Below are positions 13,873 to 21,990 of a stretch of 38,240 nt of DNA, in pieces. The notes below the pieces were generated by a model. It worked only from the letters and a program-made list of their open reading frames with translations. It did no database searches and was not told where the DNA came from. A program made the translations under genes and the position numbers. This stretch comes from Candidatus Cottocaccamicrobium excrementipullorum (GTDB taxonomy: Bacteria; Bacillota; Clostridia; Lachnospirales; Lachnospiraceae). The stretch is from NCBI GenBank assembly GCA_018713255.1, contig DVFL01000032.1, forward strand, positions 1-38,240, written 5' to 3'. The first letter of the stretch is position 1, and the number at the start of each line of letters is the position of its first letter.

Positions 13873-13883
13873 CTTGTTTCCCT

Positions 13884-13976
13884 CCTTGTGGTCTCTGGCC
13901 CCTGATTATATTCCAGGAGCAAGGAAATTAATATGTCACGATATAATAGTCTACCAAATTTTTTCCGGACATGCAA
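13884..13976 (-). promoter_or_regulatory. rpsF promoter and structured leader (S6:S18 autoregulation candidate)
   Basis: On the minus strand TTGCAT (13976-13971), 17 nt and TAGACT (13953-13948) form the promoter. In the leader, CTCCTG (13919-13914) pairs with CAGGGG (13904-13899), and an outer CCTTG (13924-13920) can pair with CAAGG (13888-13884), part of the rpsF ribosome site. S6:S18-binding leaders that control rpsF translation are known in many bacteria. The fit here is by eye, not by covariance model. Confidence 0.62.
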
Positions 13977-13992
13977 GCACTTTTTTCCGATT

Positions 13993-14187
13993 TTATAACG
14001 CTTTTTTTAATCCTCTGGCATTTTTTTCCACCAGTTTTCTGGCCACCATCACCTGATGACCGCAGCCCATGCACTTCAATCGAAAATCCGCCCCTACCCG
14101 GAGGATTTCCCATTCCTGGCTGCCGCAGGGATGAGGTTTTTTTAATTTTACAATATCTCCAACCTCAAAATTCAGCTTCTCCCCCAT
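13993..14187 (-). CDS. DUF951 family small protein
   Basis: This 64-residue protein has the DUF951 pattern: 'FEVGDIVKLKKPHPCGSQEWEILRVGADFRLKCMGCGHQVMVAR' (continuous from near the N-terminus, here abbreviated by its motifs KKPHPCG and CMGCGH). The three Cys residues and His suggest a small zinc-binding fold, perhaps nucleic-acid associated. The function is unknown. It starts 9 nt after the aldo/keto reductase stop and lies just upstream of the rpsF promoter, a common neighbourhood for this family. Confidence 0.88.
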   Translation of the reverse strand: MGEKLNFEVGDIVKLKKPHPCGSQEWEILRVGADFRLKCMGCGHQVMVARKLVEKNARGLKKAL

Positions 14188-14196
14188 AAATGCTCC

Positions 14197-15186
14197 TCAT
14201 TTTAAAATCTCATCAATCTGCTTTAACTCATCCTCAGAAAATTCCAGATGCTCCAGACAGGCCACATTATCCTCCAGCTGTTTTACACTGCTGGCGCCAA
14301 TCAATACAGAGGTTACTTCAGGTCTTCTCAAAACCCAGGACAAGGCCATCTGCGCCAGACTCTGTCCCCGGTTCGCAGCAACCTCATTTAGCCTGCGGAT
14401 CTTTTCCAGATTCTCCGGCGTTAAATATCTTCCGCCGATACTGGTTCCCTTCCTTGCCGCACGGGAATCTGATGGAATTCCCTTCAGATAACGGTCCGTC
14501 AGCGCACCCTGCGCCAGAGGGCTGTAGGCAATGCAGCCGACGCCTTCTCTGGACAGAACATCCAAAAGTCCATCCTCAACCCACCGTTCGAACATATTAT
14601 ATCTAGGCTGATGGATCAGGCAAGGCGTGCCGTTCTCCCGAAGAATACGAACCGCCGCTTCTGTCTCCTCTGCCGAATAATTGGAAATTCCCACATACAG
14701 AGCCTTGCCCTGATGTACAATATCGCTCAAGGCGCCCATGGTCTCCTCAAGAGGAGTTTCCGGATCTGGGCGATGATGGTAAAACACATCCACATAATCC
14801 AGTCCCATGCGTTTTAAGCTCTGATCCAGACTGGCCATGAGATATTTTCGAGACCCCCAGTCGCCGTAAGGTCCTTCCCAGTTATCGTAACCAGCCTTCG
14901 TGGAAATAAACAGCTGGTCACGGTAGGGACCTAAATCGCTTTTTAAAATGGCGCCGAAATTTTCCTCCGCTTTTCCCCTTGCTGGAAAACCGTAATTATT
15001 TGCCAGATCGAAATGGGTAATTCCCAGATCAAATGCCCGGCACAAAACCTGGCGCTGATGCTCCAGGGGCTTTTCCAGCCCAAAATTCTGCCATAATCCC
15101 AGGGACACTCTGGGAAGAAGGACGCCGCTTCGTCCGCTGCGCTGATAACTCATTTTCTCATATCTATCTTCTGCTGCCTGATACAT
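14197..15186 (-). CDS. Aldo/keto reductase (YghZ / L-glyceraldehyde-3-phosphate reductase-like)
   Basis: This is an NADPH-dependent oxidoreductase of about 329 residues. The catalytic tetrad is visible: Asp and Tyr in 'HFDLANNYG', Lys in 'FISTKAGYD' and His in 'DVFYHHRPD'. The NADP-binding end carries 'LIGASSVKQLEDN'. 'GLWQNFG' near the N-terminus and 'SLDQSLKRMGLDYVDVFYHH' resemble the E. coli YghZ group, which reduces methylglyoxal and L-glyceraldehyde-3-phosphate. AGGAGGTT precedes two consecutive ATGs; the second (15186) has better spacing. It overlaps the 3' end of the sirtuin gene by 23 nt, so the two are cotranscribed. The physiological substrate is not known. Confidence 0.92.
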   Translation of the reverse strand: MYQAAEDRYEKMSYQRSGRSGVLLPRVSLGLWQNFGLEKPLEHQRQVLCRAFDLGITHFDLANNYGFPARGKAEENFGAILKSDLGPYRDQLFISTKAGYDNWEGPYGDWGSRKYLMASLDQSLKRMGLDYVDVFYHHRPDPETPLEETMGALSDIVHQGKALYVGISNYSAEETEAAVRILRENGTPCLIHQPRYNMFERWVEDGLLDVLSREGVGCIAYSPLAQGALTDRYLKGIPSDSRAARKGTSIGGRYLTPENLEKIRRLNEVAANRGQSLAQMALSWVLRRPEVTSVLIGASSVKQLEDNVACLEHLEFSEDELKQIDEILK

Positions 15187-15925
15187 CATAACCTCCTGTT
15201 ATCACTGATGAAACCGCCGCCTCAAGAGCATCTCCAATGGACCCGTTAATCACCAAATCAGCCCGGCTGTCCAGAGGCGTCACAGATTTATTGATCAAAA
15301 CTAAACGATTTCCCTGATAATCATCCACAAGACCTGCTGCAGGATACACCACCAGAGAAGTGCCGCCCACAATCAGCATATCTGCCTGACGGATATAGCG
15401 GACTGCCCGGTTTAATACGCCTTGATCCAGCCCCTCCTCATAAAGCACCACATCCGGCTTAATTACCCCGCCGCAGCTGCATCTTGGAACCCCCGGCTGC
15501 GCCATAATTTCCTCCAAACTGTAAAATTTATGACAGCGGGTACAGTAATTGCGGTGCACTGACCCGTGAAGCTCCAGCACCTCCCGGCTTCCCGCTTTCT
15601 GGTGCAGACCGTCAATATTCTGGGTAATTACCGCTTTAAGTTTTCCCTGCCGTTCCAGTTTTGCCAAGGCCAAATGCGCCCGGTTAGGCTGAGCATCAGG
15701 AAAAATCATTCGATCTTTATAGAACCGGTAAAATTCCTCAGGATTTTTTATGTAGAAGCTATGGCTGATAATCATCTCCGGCGGATATTTATACTTCTGA
15801 TGATACAGTCCGTCCACACTTCGAAAATCAGGAATTCCACTTTCCGTGGACACCCCGGCGCCTCCAAAAAAGACAATCCTGTCACTCTCCTGAATCCACT
15901 GCTTCAGCTGATCAACGCCTTTCAT
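15164..15925 (-). CDS. Sir2-family NAD-dependent protein deacylase
   Basis: This 253-residue sirtuin removes acyl groups from lysine using NAD. The motifs are complete: '[15 protein letters not shown]' (NAD binding), '[12 protein letters not shown]' and 'LELHGS' with the catalytic His. A four-Cys zinc site is formed by CxxC ('CTRC') and 'CSC', followed by '[13 protein letters not shown]'. GAAGGG precedes the ATG. It forms a two-gene unit with the overlapping aldo/keto reductase under its own promoter (15962-15990). An acetyltransferase lies directly upstream, so both acyl addition and removal functions are neighbours, but this may be coincidence. Confidence 0.94.
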   Translation of the reverse strand: MKGVDQLKQWIQESDRIVFFGGAGVSTESGIPDFRSVDGLYHQKYKYPPEMIISHSFYIKNPEEFYRFYKDRMIFPDAQPNRAHLALAKLERQGKLKAVITQNIDGLHQKAGSREVLELHGSVHRNYCTRCHKFYSLEEIMAQPGVPRCSCGGVIKPDVVLYEEGLDQGVLNRAVRYIRQADMLIVGGTSLVVYPAAGLVDDYQGNRLVLINKSVTPLDSRADLVINGSIGDALEAAVSSVITGGYDVSGSRR

Positions 15926-15961
15926 CCCAATCCCTTCTTTCCTTCTAAGCCCTTTTCTTTC

Positions 15962-15990
15962 ATTATACGGAACCCGAGGAAAAATAACAA
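15962..15990 (-). promoter_or_regulatory. Promoter of the sirtuin gene
   Basis: On the minus strand TTGTTA (15990-15985), 17 nt and TATAAT (15967-15962) give a consensus -10 and a four-of-six -35, ~35 nt before the sirtuin start and directly after the acetyltransferase stop. Confidence 0.7.
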
Positions 15991-15992
15991 GG

Positions 15993-17036
15993 CTACACCA
16001 CTTCGTCCAGAAATATTTTCCCGCAGGTTTGGATTTTCTCTGCTTCCTCTGTTAATTCCTTCGGCGCCCTGCCATATCCCATAAGCCACTGCGTAAGAGC
16101 GCCAATGGAAAGTGATGGAACCATCTCTCTGCTGCCGCCCAACAGGTTGATCCGAGAACCATTTTCCTCCACTGTTACCAGAAAACAGCCGTTATTTTCT
16201 TCGAGAACCGGATCACTCAAGTTAATGATAAATTCCACCGGATCCTGCTTCTCTCCATCCGCCCTCTTTTTCAGCCGAATACTTTTCATAAATTCTGGAA
16301 GATCCAGAATTCTGGCCATAATGGCCGGCTTTGCAGATGGGTTCGCCGCAAGGTACGGCTCTTCTGCGTACAGGAAGCGTCTCTCCCGCTCCTCCTTCCC
16401 CCAAAAGCACTCCATGCCTCTCAGCCGGGAAGCCGAATCCCGCAGAAGAAAAATCTCTCCATATTCACTGTCAATCTCTTTTTTCTGACAATCCAGATAA
16501 GCTGCATCCCGCAGCGCATAAATCTGGTAACGGCGGCTAAGCCACTGTCCCAGCCATTCTCTTACTTCCTCTCTTTCCCGGGGACTATCTGCTGCCGGAT
16601 ATGATTCCAGCCCCTTCCCCAGACTATTCAGCTGAAAATCTGGCTGGTCAAATATCCAGTCAAAGCCAAACGGCGCATAAATCTTCCAGGAAGCCGGCAT
16701 CAGAAAAGTAAAAGGATTTTTCCTTGCCTTCTGTTCGCTCAGCATCCTCGTCAGCAGCCGTCTCATATATCCTTGATGCCGGCATTTTTCATCTGTAGCC
16801 ACGCCTACGATATAATCTAAAACATATTCGCCGGCAGGCATCACAATCCGATAAGGATTCTGATGCGCCATGGACAAGATCTCTCCCTGCTCTCCTTCCA
16901 GCACCAGAATCTGGTTGTCCCTGCATTTTTGCTGATAATAATAATCTAAAAAACGGGCCGAGTCCTCCGGGAAGCACTGCTCCCAGAGTTCTCTGCTCCG
17001 TTCCTTTTCCTGCTGATGAAGATACCGAATATCCAT
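15993..17036 (-). CDS. Eis-like GNAT acetyltransferase with C-terminal sterol-carrier-like domain
   Basis: This protein of about 347 residues starts with a GNAT domain: 'YVLDYIVGVATDEKCRHQGYMRRLLTRML' contains the acetyl-CoA binding V-x-x-x-x-R-x-x-G-x-[ML] pattern. 'TFLMPASWKIYAPFGFDWIFD' is typical of the Eis/YwbN-like tandem-GNAT proteins. The C-terminal part ('VEFIINLSDPVLEENNGCFLVTVEENG', 'LSIGALTQWLMGYG') resembles the SCP2-like domain of that group. Known members acetylate aminoglycosides or other amines, but the substrate here is unknown. The ATG at 17036 has GAGGGGG upstream and is 10 nt after the preceding gene, so it is third in a three-gene operon. Confidence 0.85.
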   Translation of the reverse strand: MDIRYLHQQEKERSRELWEQCFPEDSARFLDYYYQQKCRDNQILVLEGEQGEILSMAHQNPYRIVMPAGEYVLDYIVGVATDEKCRHQGYMRRLLTRMLSEQKARKNPFTFLMPASWKIYAPFGFDWIFDQPDFQLNSLGKGLESYPAADSPREREEVREWLGQWLSRRYQIYALRDAAYLDCQKKEIDSEYGEIFLLRDSASRLRGMECFWGKEERERRFLYAEEPYLAANPSAKPAIMARILDLPEFMKSIRLKKRADGEKQDPVEFIINLSDPVLEENNGCFLVTVEENGSRINLLGGSREMVPSLSIGALTQWLMGYGRAPKELTEEAEKIQTCGKIFLDEVV

Positions 17037-17046
17037 AAGGCCCCCT

Positions 17047-17982
17047 CTATTCCATTCGCTGACGAACCATATACTTTCTGGCATAACCAATGGGCTGATA
17101 ACTTAATTTTGCCTGCCGAAGACCCGGAATTCCCACATCATCCTCCCGGTTAACGATCTTGGCCTGGGGAAATTCATGGATCAGGAACTGCTGGTTAATA
17201 AACTGATACAGTCCTTTAATCTGGGGATTGGCCTTTTCAATGCTGATGACGGCCATTTCTTCTCTTGGATTATAGCTTCCTGCAGTAAAAGCTTCCAGCT
17301 TTCCGTCAATGTATACTCCGCCCATCTGTACCTGAAGCTGAGAACAATTCTTAAGGATCTCATGAATCCCCTGAACTTCATAATCCAGCTCCCAGGCCTC
17401 CTGGGTTTCTCCTTTCTGCTCTCTCCACACGCTCAGGAAATTCCATACATCCTGCCGGTCAGAACAGCAAAGACGAGAGTATTCATACCTTCCTTCATAT
17501 TCCCGTTTAAATGCATTAACCAGATTCTTTTTTTTGTGGAGCTTTTTCCCTGCCAACGTGCGCAGAGCCTCTCCATCATAAAGATAATCCTTTAGATCTT
17601 CCATCTCCGTTACCTGAAACTTGTCCGGATCGAGATTCAGGCAGCGGACAGCTTCTTCATCAGCCAGATAAATCCACAAAGGCTTATGAAGCTCCTGATT
17701 AAAATAGTCCACCATCTGGTGAAAAAAATAGGGAAGCTCCTCTTCCCGGCACAAGGGCATCGCTGTGGAAATTTCTCCTTCATCTTCCATCAGCCACTGT
17801 ACTGCCCGGCCTTCGCTGATGGCAAATCTGACCTTATACGCATCCCGCCACAAAAAGCTGTCCAGGAATACACTGTCGCAGGTTTTATTGCTCCGCAAAG
17901 AAAAGAACGGCGTCAGCCGTTCAATATCATCAGCCGTAATGGGCTTAAATTCTAATTTTGTGTTCTTATTATAATTGTCCAT
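17047..17982 (-). CDS. DUF2156 family protein (phosphatidylglycerol lysyltransferase C-terminal-like)
   Basis: This protein of about 311 residues has the DUF2156 features: 'LEFKPITADDIERLTPFF', 'SDSVFLDSFLW'-like segment (here CDSVFLDSFLW), 'YLYDGEALRTLAGKKLHKKKNLVNAFKREY' (pieces of one run) and a GNAT-like core 'GVYIDGKLEAFTAGSYN' / 'MAVISIEKANPQIKGLYQFINQQF' / 'IVNREDDVGIPGLRQAKLSYQP'. The fold is shared with MprF catalytic domains, which transfer amino acids to lipids, but this stand-alone form lacks membrane helices. Its substrate is unknown. The ATG at 17982 has AAAGGATACGAAC upstream. It lies between the zinc-ribbon protein and the acetyltransferase. Confidence 0.85.
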   Translation of the reverse strand: MDNYNKNTKLEFKPITADDIERLTPFFSLRSNKTCDSVFLDSFLWRDAYKVRFAISEGRAVQWLMEDEGEISTAMPLCREEELPYFFHQMVDYFNQELHKPLWIYLADEEAVRCLNLDPDKFQVTEMEDLKDYLYDGEALRTLAGKKLHKKKNLVNAFKREYEGRYEYSRLCCSDRQDVWNFLSVWREQKGETQEAWELDYEVQGIHEILKNCSQLQVQMGGVYIDGKLEAFTAGSYNPREEMAVISIEKANPQIKGLYQFINQQFLIHEFPQAKIVNREDDVGIPGLRQAKLSYQPIGYARKYMVRQRME

Positions 17983-18021
17983 GTTCGTATCCTTTGAGCA
18001 ACCCGCCAATGGGGTTAATCA

Positions 18022-18426
18022 TCAGCTCCTCTTAATAAAATCTGTATGGCATTTAGGACAGTGAATACTGACCCGCCCATGTCCTCTGGGAATCCGTATT
18101 TTCTGACCGCAGTTCGGGCAGCGGTAGATATGGTATTTCCGCGCCTGCTCCAATTTAAACTTCCATTTCTTCGCAGCTTCCGTCACCCGAAATCTCCAGC
18201 CCATATACCACTGATTTTCTTTAAATCTGGCAGAAATATTCCGGGAAAACATCCGATAATAATCATATATTAAAAGAATCACTGCCAGCCAATACAGCAC
18301 CTTTGTCCGGATGATCAGATTAATCACCAAAATTACCACAATGCATCCGCTTAAAAAACGGGAAAACTGGTCCGCCCCATACCTTCCCGTCATAAACTGC
18401 TGAAACTTACGTCTCCATTTATCCAT
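18022..18426 (-). CDS. Small membrane protein with C-terminal zinc ribbon
   Basis: This 134-residue protein has two adjacent hydrophobic segments ('FLSGCIVVILVINLII' and 'VLYWLAVILLIYDYYRMF', residues about 24-60), a basic linker, and a C-terminal zinc ribbon with CPNCGQ and CPKCH. No specific family function is recognised; similar zinc-ribbon membrane proteins are common in Lachnospiraceae. It is first gene of the operon that continues with DUF2156 and the acetyltransferase. It has a long (~115 nt) leader and only a weak ribosome site before the ATG. Confidence 0.8.
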   Translation of the reverse strand: MDKWRRKFQQFMTGRYGADQFSRFLSGCIVVILVINLIIRTKVLYWLAVILLIYDYYRMFSRNISARFKENQWYMGWRFRVTEAAKKWKFKLEQARKYHIYRCPNCGQKIRIPRGHGRVSIHCPKCHTDFIKRS

Positions 18427-18548
18427 TCCGTATATCTTTCAATCCTTTTCTTTATTCTGCCTGTTGGGCACAGGGATTCCGCCCTGCAGACATCATCCCC
18501 TGCCAGCGCCCATGTCCCATAGGAACACCTGCACTAAGGTACGATTAC

Positions 18549-18577
18549 AATATACCGTCAGGAACAAAGGATGTCAA
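18549..18577 (-). promoter_or_regulatory. Strong sigma-A promoter of the zinc-ribbon operon
   Basis: On the minus strand TTGACA (18577-18572), 17 nt and TATATT (18554-18549) form a near-consensus promoter. The start is predicted near 18542, giving a leader of ~115 nt. The leader contains complementary G- and C-rich blocks (for example GGCAGGGGAT against ATCCCTGTGCC) but matches no riboswitch that I recognise. Confidence 0.78.
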
Positions 18578-18650
18578 GGCAGGCATTTCTCTTTTTATGA
18601 TCTTTATGTTTTTTTCATGATTTCCTGCCTATTCCCGCAAATCTTCTTTA

Positions 18651-18659
18651 TGATATACT
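18651..18659 (+). promoter_or_regulatory. Extended -10 element upstream of the debranching enzyme
   Basis: TGA-TATACT is an extended -10 with five of six matches. No good -35 is seen at the usual distance, which an extended -10 can tolerate. It lies ~75 nt before the glgX start. Confidence 0.5.
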
Positions 18660-18731
18660 AGTATGAAACATTGCAACCTTAAGTGAATGCCTCTGCAGGC
18701 TGCAAAGGATTCACAGGAGAAAGGAGTACTT

Positions 18732-20885
18732 ATGGAACATCATTTACCTGCTTCTCAGCCTCGCCCGCAAAAAGCCCTTCCTCTTCTTCCAGAACTTCCT
18801 CCCCTGTCCCAGGATGATTTGGAAAATTTAAAACCTCAGGACTGGGCCGGAGGCTTCCGCATCCGTCCCGGGTTTTATGAAATCAACGGGGCCTGCGCTT
18901 TCCCTCATGGGGTAAATTTCACGATTGTTTCTTTTGCTGCAGTTTCCTGCCAGCTGCTTTTATTCCGCCGAACAGAGCAGACACCTTATGCCCGAATTCC
19001 TTTTCCGCCCCATTACCGGGTGGGCAATGTGTATTCCATGTTCGTGTTTGATTTAAAAATCGACGAATTTGAATACGCCTATTCCATTGACGGACCTTAC
19101 AATCCCAAAAAGGGCTTGATTTTTGACAAAACAAAATACCTTCTGGATCCTTATGCCAAAGCCGTAACCGGCCAAAGCGAATGGGGCAAACGCCTCTCTC
19201 CTGAAGGGTTCTACAAAGCCCGGGTAGTACATAACAACTTCCGCTGGGACCTTCCCAGCCAAACCTTTCCTCCTCTGAAAGACTGCATTATCTATGAAAT
19301 GCATGTCCGGGGCTTTACGAAAGATCCCAGCTCTTCCGTTGCTCACCCCGGTACTTTTGCCGGCATAGAAGAAAAGATTCCTTATCTTAAGGATTTGGGA
19401 ATTAACGCGGTGGAATTCATGCCCATTTTTGAATTTGATGAGACCAGAGGCATGCGGACCGTAAACGGCCGCCGGCTGCTGGATTACTGGGGCTATAATC
19501 CTGTATGCTTTTTCGCTCCAAATACCAGCTATACTTCTGAATCTGAGTACAATCGAGAAGGAACTGAGCTTAAGCACCTGATTAATGTTCTTCACCAAAA
19601 TGGAATTCAAGTAATCCTGGATGTGGTGTTTAATCACACCGCCGAAGGAAATGAAATGGGGCCGTATTTTTCATTTAAAGGTTTTGACAATCAAATTTAT
19701 TATATGCTGACGCCGGAAGGTTACTATTACAATTTCAGCGGCTGCGGAAATACATTAAACTGCAATCATCCTGTTGTCCGCGAGCTGATCTTAGACTGCC
19801 TGCGATACTGGGTCACCCAGTACCACGTAGACGGCTTCCGTTTTGACCTTGCCTCAATCTTAGGACGCAGCGAGGATGCTTCTCCCATGAGCCGTCCTCC
19901 CCTTTTAGAAAGCCTGGCCTACGATCCGATTCTCTACGGTGTAGATCTCATCGCCGAAGCCTGGGATGCCGGAGGTCTTTATCAGGTCGGCAGTTTCCCC
20001 TCCTGGAACCGCTGGGCTGAATGGAACGGAAAGTACAGAGATGACATCCGCAGTTTTCTAAAAGGCGATGACGGATACATCGGAGCCGCCGCCAGCCGGA
20101 TTTTAGGTTCTCCCGACCTTTATCCCCCGGAAAAACGCGGAAAAGACGTCTCCGTAAATTTCATCACCTGTCATGACGGATTTACGCTGTACGACCTGTA
20201 TGCCTACAATGAAAAACATAATTGGGATAACGGCTGGAATAACACAGACGGCGCCAACGATAACCGCAGCTGGAACTGCGGAGAGGAGGGAGAAACGAAT
20301 AATCCAGGAATTTTAGCCCTCCGCTTTAAAATGATAAAAAACGCCTGCGCCGTTCTTTTGTCCAGCCGGGGAACTCCCATGTTTTTCGCCGGTGATGAAT
20401 TCGGAAATACTCAGTTTGGCAACAATAACGCCTACTGCCAGGACAATGAAATCTCCTGGCTGGACTGGACACTGACTGAAAAGAATGAGGAAATCCTGGA
20501 TTTCTTCCGGTTTATGATTCATCTGCGCCGGGATCATCCTATTCTCCGCCAGGATACCTCCCCCTGCAGCCTTCCCTTCCCCTTTACCAGCCTCCACGGA
20601 ACCACTCCCTGGAAACAAGATCTCGGATGGAAGGACAAAATGCTTGGCGTTCTTTTTGCAGGAAAAGACCAGCAAGGCAAAGACGACATCCTGTATTTAG
20701 GAATCAACACCTACTGGGAGCCGATAGAAGTTGAACTTCCTTCTCTTCCTCAGGAATTTTACTGGGTCCCCATTGCCGATACCTCCCGAGGAGCTGAAGC
20801 GATTATCCATCAAAAAGAAGTCCTCAGCCAAAACCGCTATCTTCTGCAGTCCAGAAGCGTCTGCCTGTTTCAGGTTAAATCCTGA
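18732..20885 (+). CDS. glgX: Glycogen debranching enzyme, isoamylase/GlgX type (GH13 with CBM48)
   Basis: This protein of about 717 residues hydrolyses alpha-1,6 branches in glycogen or limit dextrins. An N-terminal CBM48 ('RPGFYEINGACAFPHGVNFTIVS') precedes the GH13 barrel. The signatures are DVVFNHTAEG (I), GFRFDLAS with the nucleophile Asp near residue 372 (II), AEAWDAGG with the Glu near 408 (III) and ITCHDGFTLYDL with Asp near 480 (IV). 'YNEKHNWDNGWNNTDGANDNRSWNCG' and 'FFAGDEFGNTQFGNNNAYCQDNE' are typical of GlgX. AAGGAGTACTT precedes the ATG at 18732. It stands alone here without other glycogen genes. A type I pullulanase role cannot be excluded. Confidence 0.93.
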   Translation: MEHHLPASQPRPQKALPLLPELPPLSQDDLENLKPQDWAGGFRIRPGFYEINGACAFPHGVNFTIVSFAAVSCQLLLFRRTEQTPYARIPFPPHYRVGNVYSMFVFDLKIDEFEYAYSIDGPYNPKKGLIFDKTKYLLDPYAKAVTGQSEWGKRLSPEGFYKARVVHNNFRWDLPSQTFPPLKDCIIYEMHVRGFTKDPSSSVAHPGTFAGIEEKIPYLKDLGINAVEFMPIFEFDETRGMRTVNGRRLLDYWGYNPVCFFAPNTSYTSESEYNREGTELKHLINVLHQNGIQVILDVVFNHTAEGNEMGPYFSFKGFDNQIYYMLTPEGYYYNFSGCGNTLNCNHPVVRELILDCLRYWVTQYHVDGFRFDLASILGRSEDASPMSRPPLLESLAYDPILYGVDLIAEAWDAGGLYQVGSFPSWNRWAEWNGKYRDDIRSFLKGDDGYIGAAASRILGSPDLYPPEKRGKDVSVNFITCHDGFTLYDLYAYNEKHNWDNGWNNTDGANDNRSWNCGEEGETNNPGILALRFKMIKNACAVLLSSRGTPMFFAGDEFGNTQFGNNNAYCQDNEISWLDWTLTEKNEEILDFFRFMIHLRRDHPILRQDTSPCSLPFPFTSLHGTTPWKQDLGWKDKMLGVLFAGKDQQGKDDILYLGINTYWEPIEVELPSLPQEFYWVPIADTSRGAEAIIHQKEVLSQNRYLLQSRSVCLFQVKS

Positions 20886-20984
20886 AGCAGGCAAAAAACT
20901 CGCTCCAAAGAAAGCCTCTGCATATTTTATCTCATCTGCCTCATATACATTTTTAAGTTCCTTATTCTGTTGAGGTAAAGCCTT

Positions 20985-21140
20985 ATGCAGTCCTGCGAAT
21001 TTGCCCTCTCCATCTCCGCTCTTGCTGCCGTTATTGCTGACGGCAAATCCCCTGAGGAAATCGCCCTGATCAGCTCCATTTTTATGCAGCTTGGGGACAC
21101 CTTGTCCACCATTGCCGCCCATCAGGCGCTGTGCAGCTGA
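20985..21140 (+). CDS. Small protein resembling the DUF6774 family
   Basis: This 51-residue protein reads MQSCEFALSISALAAVIADG, KSPEEIALISSIFMQLGDTL, STIAAHQALCS. The pattern of an N-terminal Cys, an acidic 'SPEEIALISSIFMQLGDTL' and a C-terminal 'ALC' matches my recollection of the small DUF6774 proteins, whose function is unknown. GAGGTAAAGCCTT precedes the ATG. Its stop is immediately adjacent, without a spacer, to the stop of the convergent gene on the minus strand. No terminator separates them. Confidence 0.72.
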   Translation: MQSCEFALSISALAAVIADGKSPEEIALISSIFMQLGDTLSTIAAHQALCS

Positions 21141-21401
21141 TCAAAGCACTGCTTTTACAGCCAGCGCCGGCGCTGCCGGTTCTGGCGGCTGTGCTGCTGG
21201 CTCTGCCGCCGGTTCTGCTCTCTTCCCCCCAGGCTTCTCTTCCGGTCCTGCTGCCTTTTCCGTTTTTTTCGGTTCCTCCGCAGCCGGCCCTCTTGCTGGT
21301 CCTGCTTTCGGCTGCTGAGAAAGGCAAACACCTCCAATCAAAACCATCCCAAGGACACATAACCAAAACATTATTTTTATCCAAAAATTTCGCTTACTCA
21401 T
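21141..21401 (-). CDS. Small Ala/Pro-rich membrane-anchored or secreted protein
   Basis: This 86-residue protein begins with a basic n-region and a hydrophobic segment ('MSKRNFWIKIMFWLCVLGMV', then 'LIGGVC'), followed by a low-complexity tail of Ala, Pro, Glu and Lys ('KAGPARGPAAEEPKKTEKAA'). The Cys near residue 26 sits where a lipobox Cys could be, but Val at -1 is not a normal lipobox. AAAGGAG lies 8 nt before the ATG, a strong site that supports translation. The ATG overlaps the stop of the preceding tiny ORF. The function is unknown; the composition suggests a wall-spanning or disordered extracytoplasmic tail. Confidence 0.65.
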   Translation of the reverse strand: MSKRNFWIKIMFWLCVLGMVLIGGVCLSQQPKAGPARGPAAEEPKKTEKAAGPEEKPGGKRAEPAAEPAAQPPEPAAPALAVKAVL

Positions 21402-21528
21402 GGTGACCGCTCCTTTTCTTAATGTCCTGATCTTCCGTCCAAAGAGAAATCAACCGGGTTATGGCCAATGCCCCCAGCGGAATCAACCACATGACCTTTG
21501 CCAAATGGGGCTTTACTGCAGCCCGCAA
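21394..21528 (-). CDS. Candidate tiny membrane protein, coupled to the next gene
   Basis: This ORF of about 44 residues reads in part AAVKPHLAKVMWLIPLGALA, ITRLISLWTEDQDIKKRSG, with a single predicted membrane helix flanked by charged residues. A TTG start at 21528 has GGAAGG 6 nt upstream; an internal ATG at 21492 is also possible. The frame is open back to the padR stop. Its stop codon overlaps the start of the 21401 gene (ATGAGTAA), an arrangement typical of coupled genes. No family was recognised, so confidence rests on the open frame, composition and coupling. Confidence 0.45.
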   Translation of the reverse strand: MRAAVKPHLAKVMWLIPLGALAITRLISLWTEDQDIKKRSGHHE

Positions 21529-21591
21529 AAAGATCCTTCCCTGCTGCTCCAGAAGATTGGGATTCTTCCTTTCCGGAACTTTTCCCCCTTA

Positions 21592-21915
21592 TCAGCTAAA
21601 TAGTACATCTAATAATTTCTTCATCGTATTCCATTCCTGAAGTCTCTGGTAAAAATACTTCTTTCCCTCTTCCGTAATTGAATAGTAACGTCTCCTGGCG
21701 CCGGCACTTTCATTTCCCCAATACGATGTTACATATCCCTGCTTTTCCAGACGCCGGACGGTAGTATAAAGAGTGGCCTCCTTCAGTTCATACTGCTGCC
21801 CTGATTTCTTGGAAATAGAGCTGTTTAAATCATATCCGTAGCTGTCTCCATCCATCAGACATCTCAGAATAATCCCATCTGTATAACCATAAATCATGTC
21901 CGATGTAATATTCAA
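21592..21915 (-). CDS. Short PadR family transcriptional regulator
   Basis: This winged-helix protein of about 107 residues shows the PadR core: 'YGYTDGIILRCLMDGDSYGYDL', 'KKSGQQYELKEATLYTTVRRLEKQGYVTSYWG' (pieces of one run) and 'RRRYYSITEEGKKYFYQRLQEW'. It belongs to the short class without a long C-terminal arm. The start is ambiguous: GGAGGTGAT, a perfect match to the 16S tail, ends only 2 nt into the ATG at 21921 but is ideally spaced (4 nt) for the TTG at 21915, so TTG is preferred. It probably regulates its own operon with the two small genes downstream. Confidence 0.85.
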   Translation of the reverse strand: MNITSDMIYGYTDGIILRCLMDGDSYGYDLNSSISKKSGQQYELKEATLYTTVRRLEKQGYVTSYWGNESAGARRRYYSITEEGKKYFYQRLQEWNTMKKLLDVLFS

Positions 21916-21936
21916 GAACATCACCTCCCAATAAAC

Positions 21937-21965
21937 ATCATATCGCATATTACCTCGCCATACAA
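21937..21965 (-). promoter_or_regulatory. Promoter of the short padR operon
   Basis: On the minus strand TTGTAT (21965-21960), 17 nt and TATGAT (21942-21937) end ~20 nt before the start codon. The predicted transcript begins downstream of the alternative ATGs at 21948 and 22008, ruling those out as starts for this transcript. Confidence 0.65.
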
Positions 21966-21990
21966 TGTAATCCAGCGAGAAAAAAGCCCC

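Noticed and set aside
18427-18548. Known riboswitch in the zinc-ribbon operon leader
   Set aside because: The leader has complementary blocks, but I could not match it to any riboswitch consensus I know, so only a structured leader is noted.
21091-21406. Alternative plus- and minus-strand frames over the Ala/Pro-rich gene
   Set aside because: Low-complexity GC-rich sequence opens several frames. Only the 21141-21401 minus frame has a strong ribosome site, a signal-like N-terminus and coupling to its neighbour.
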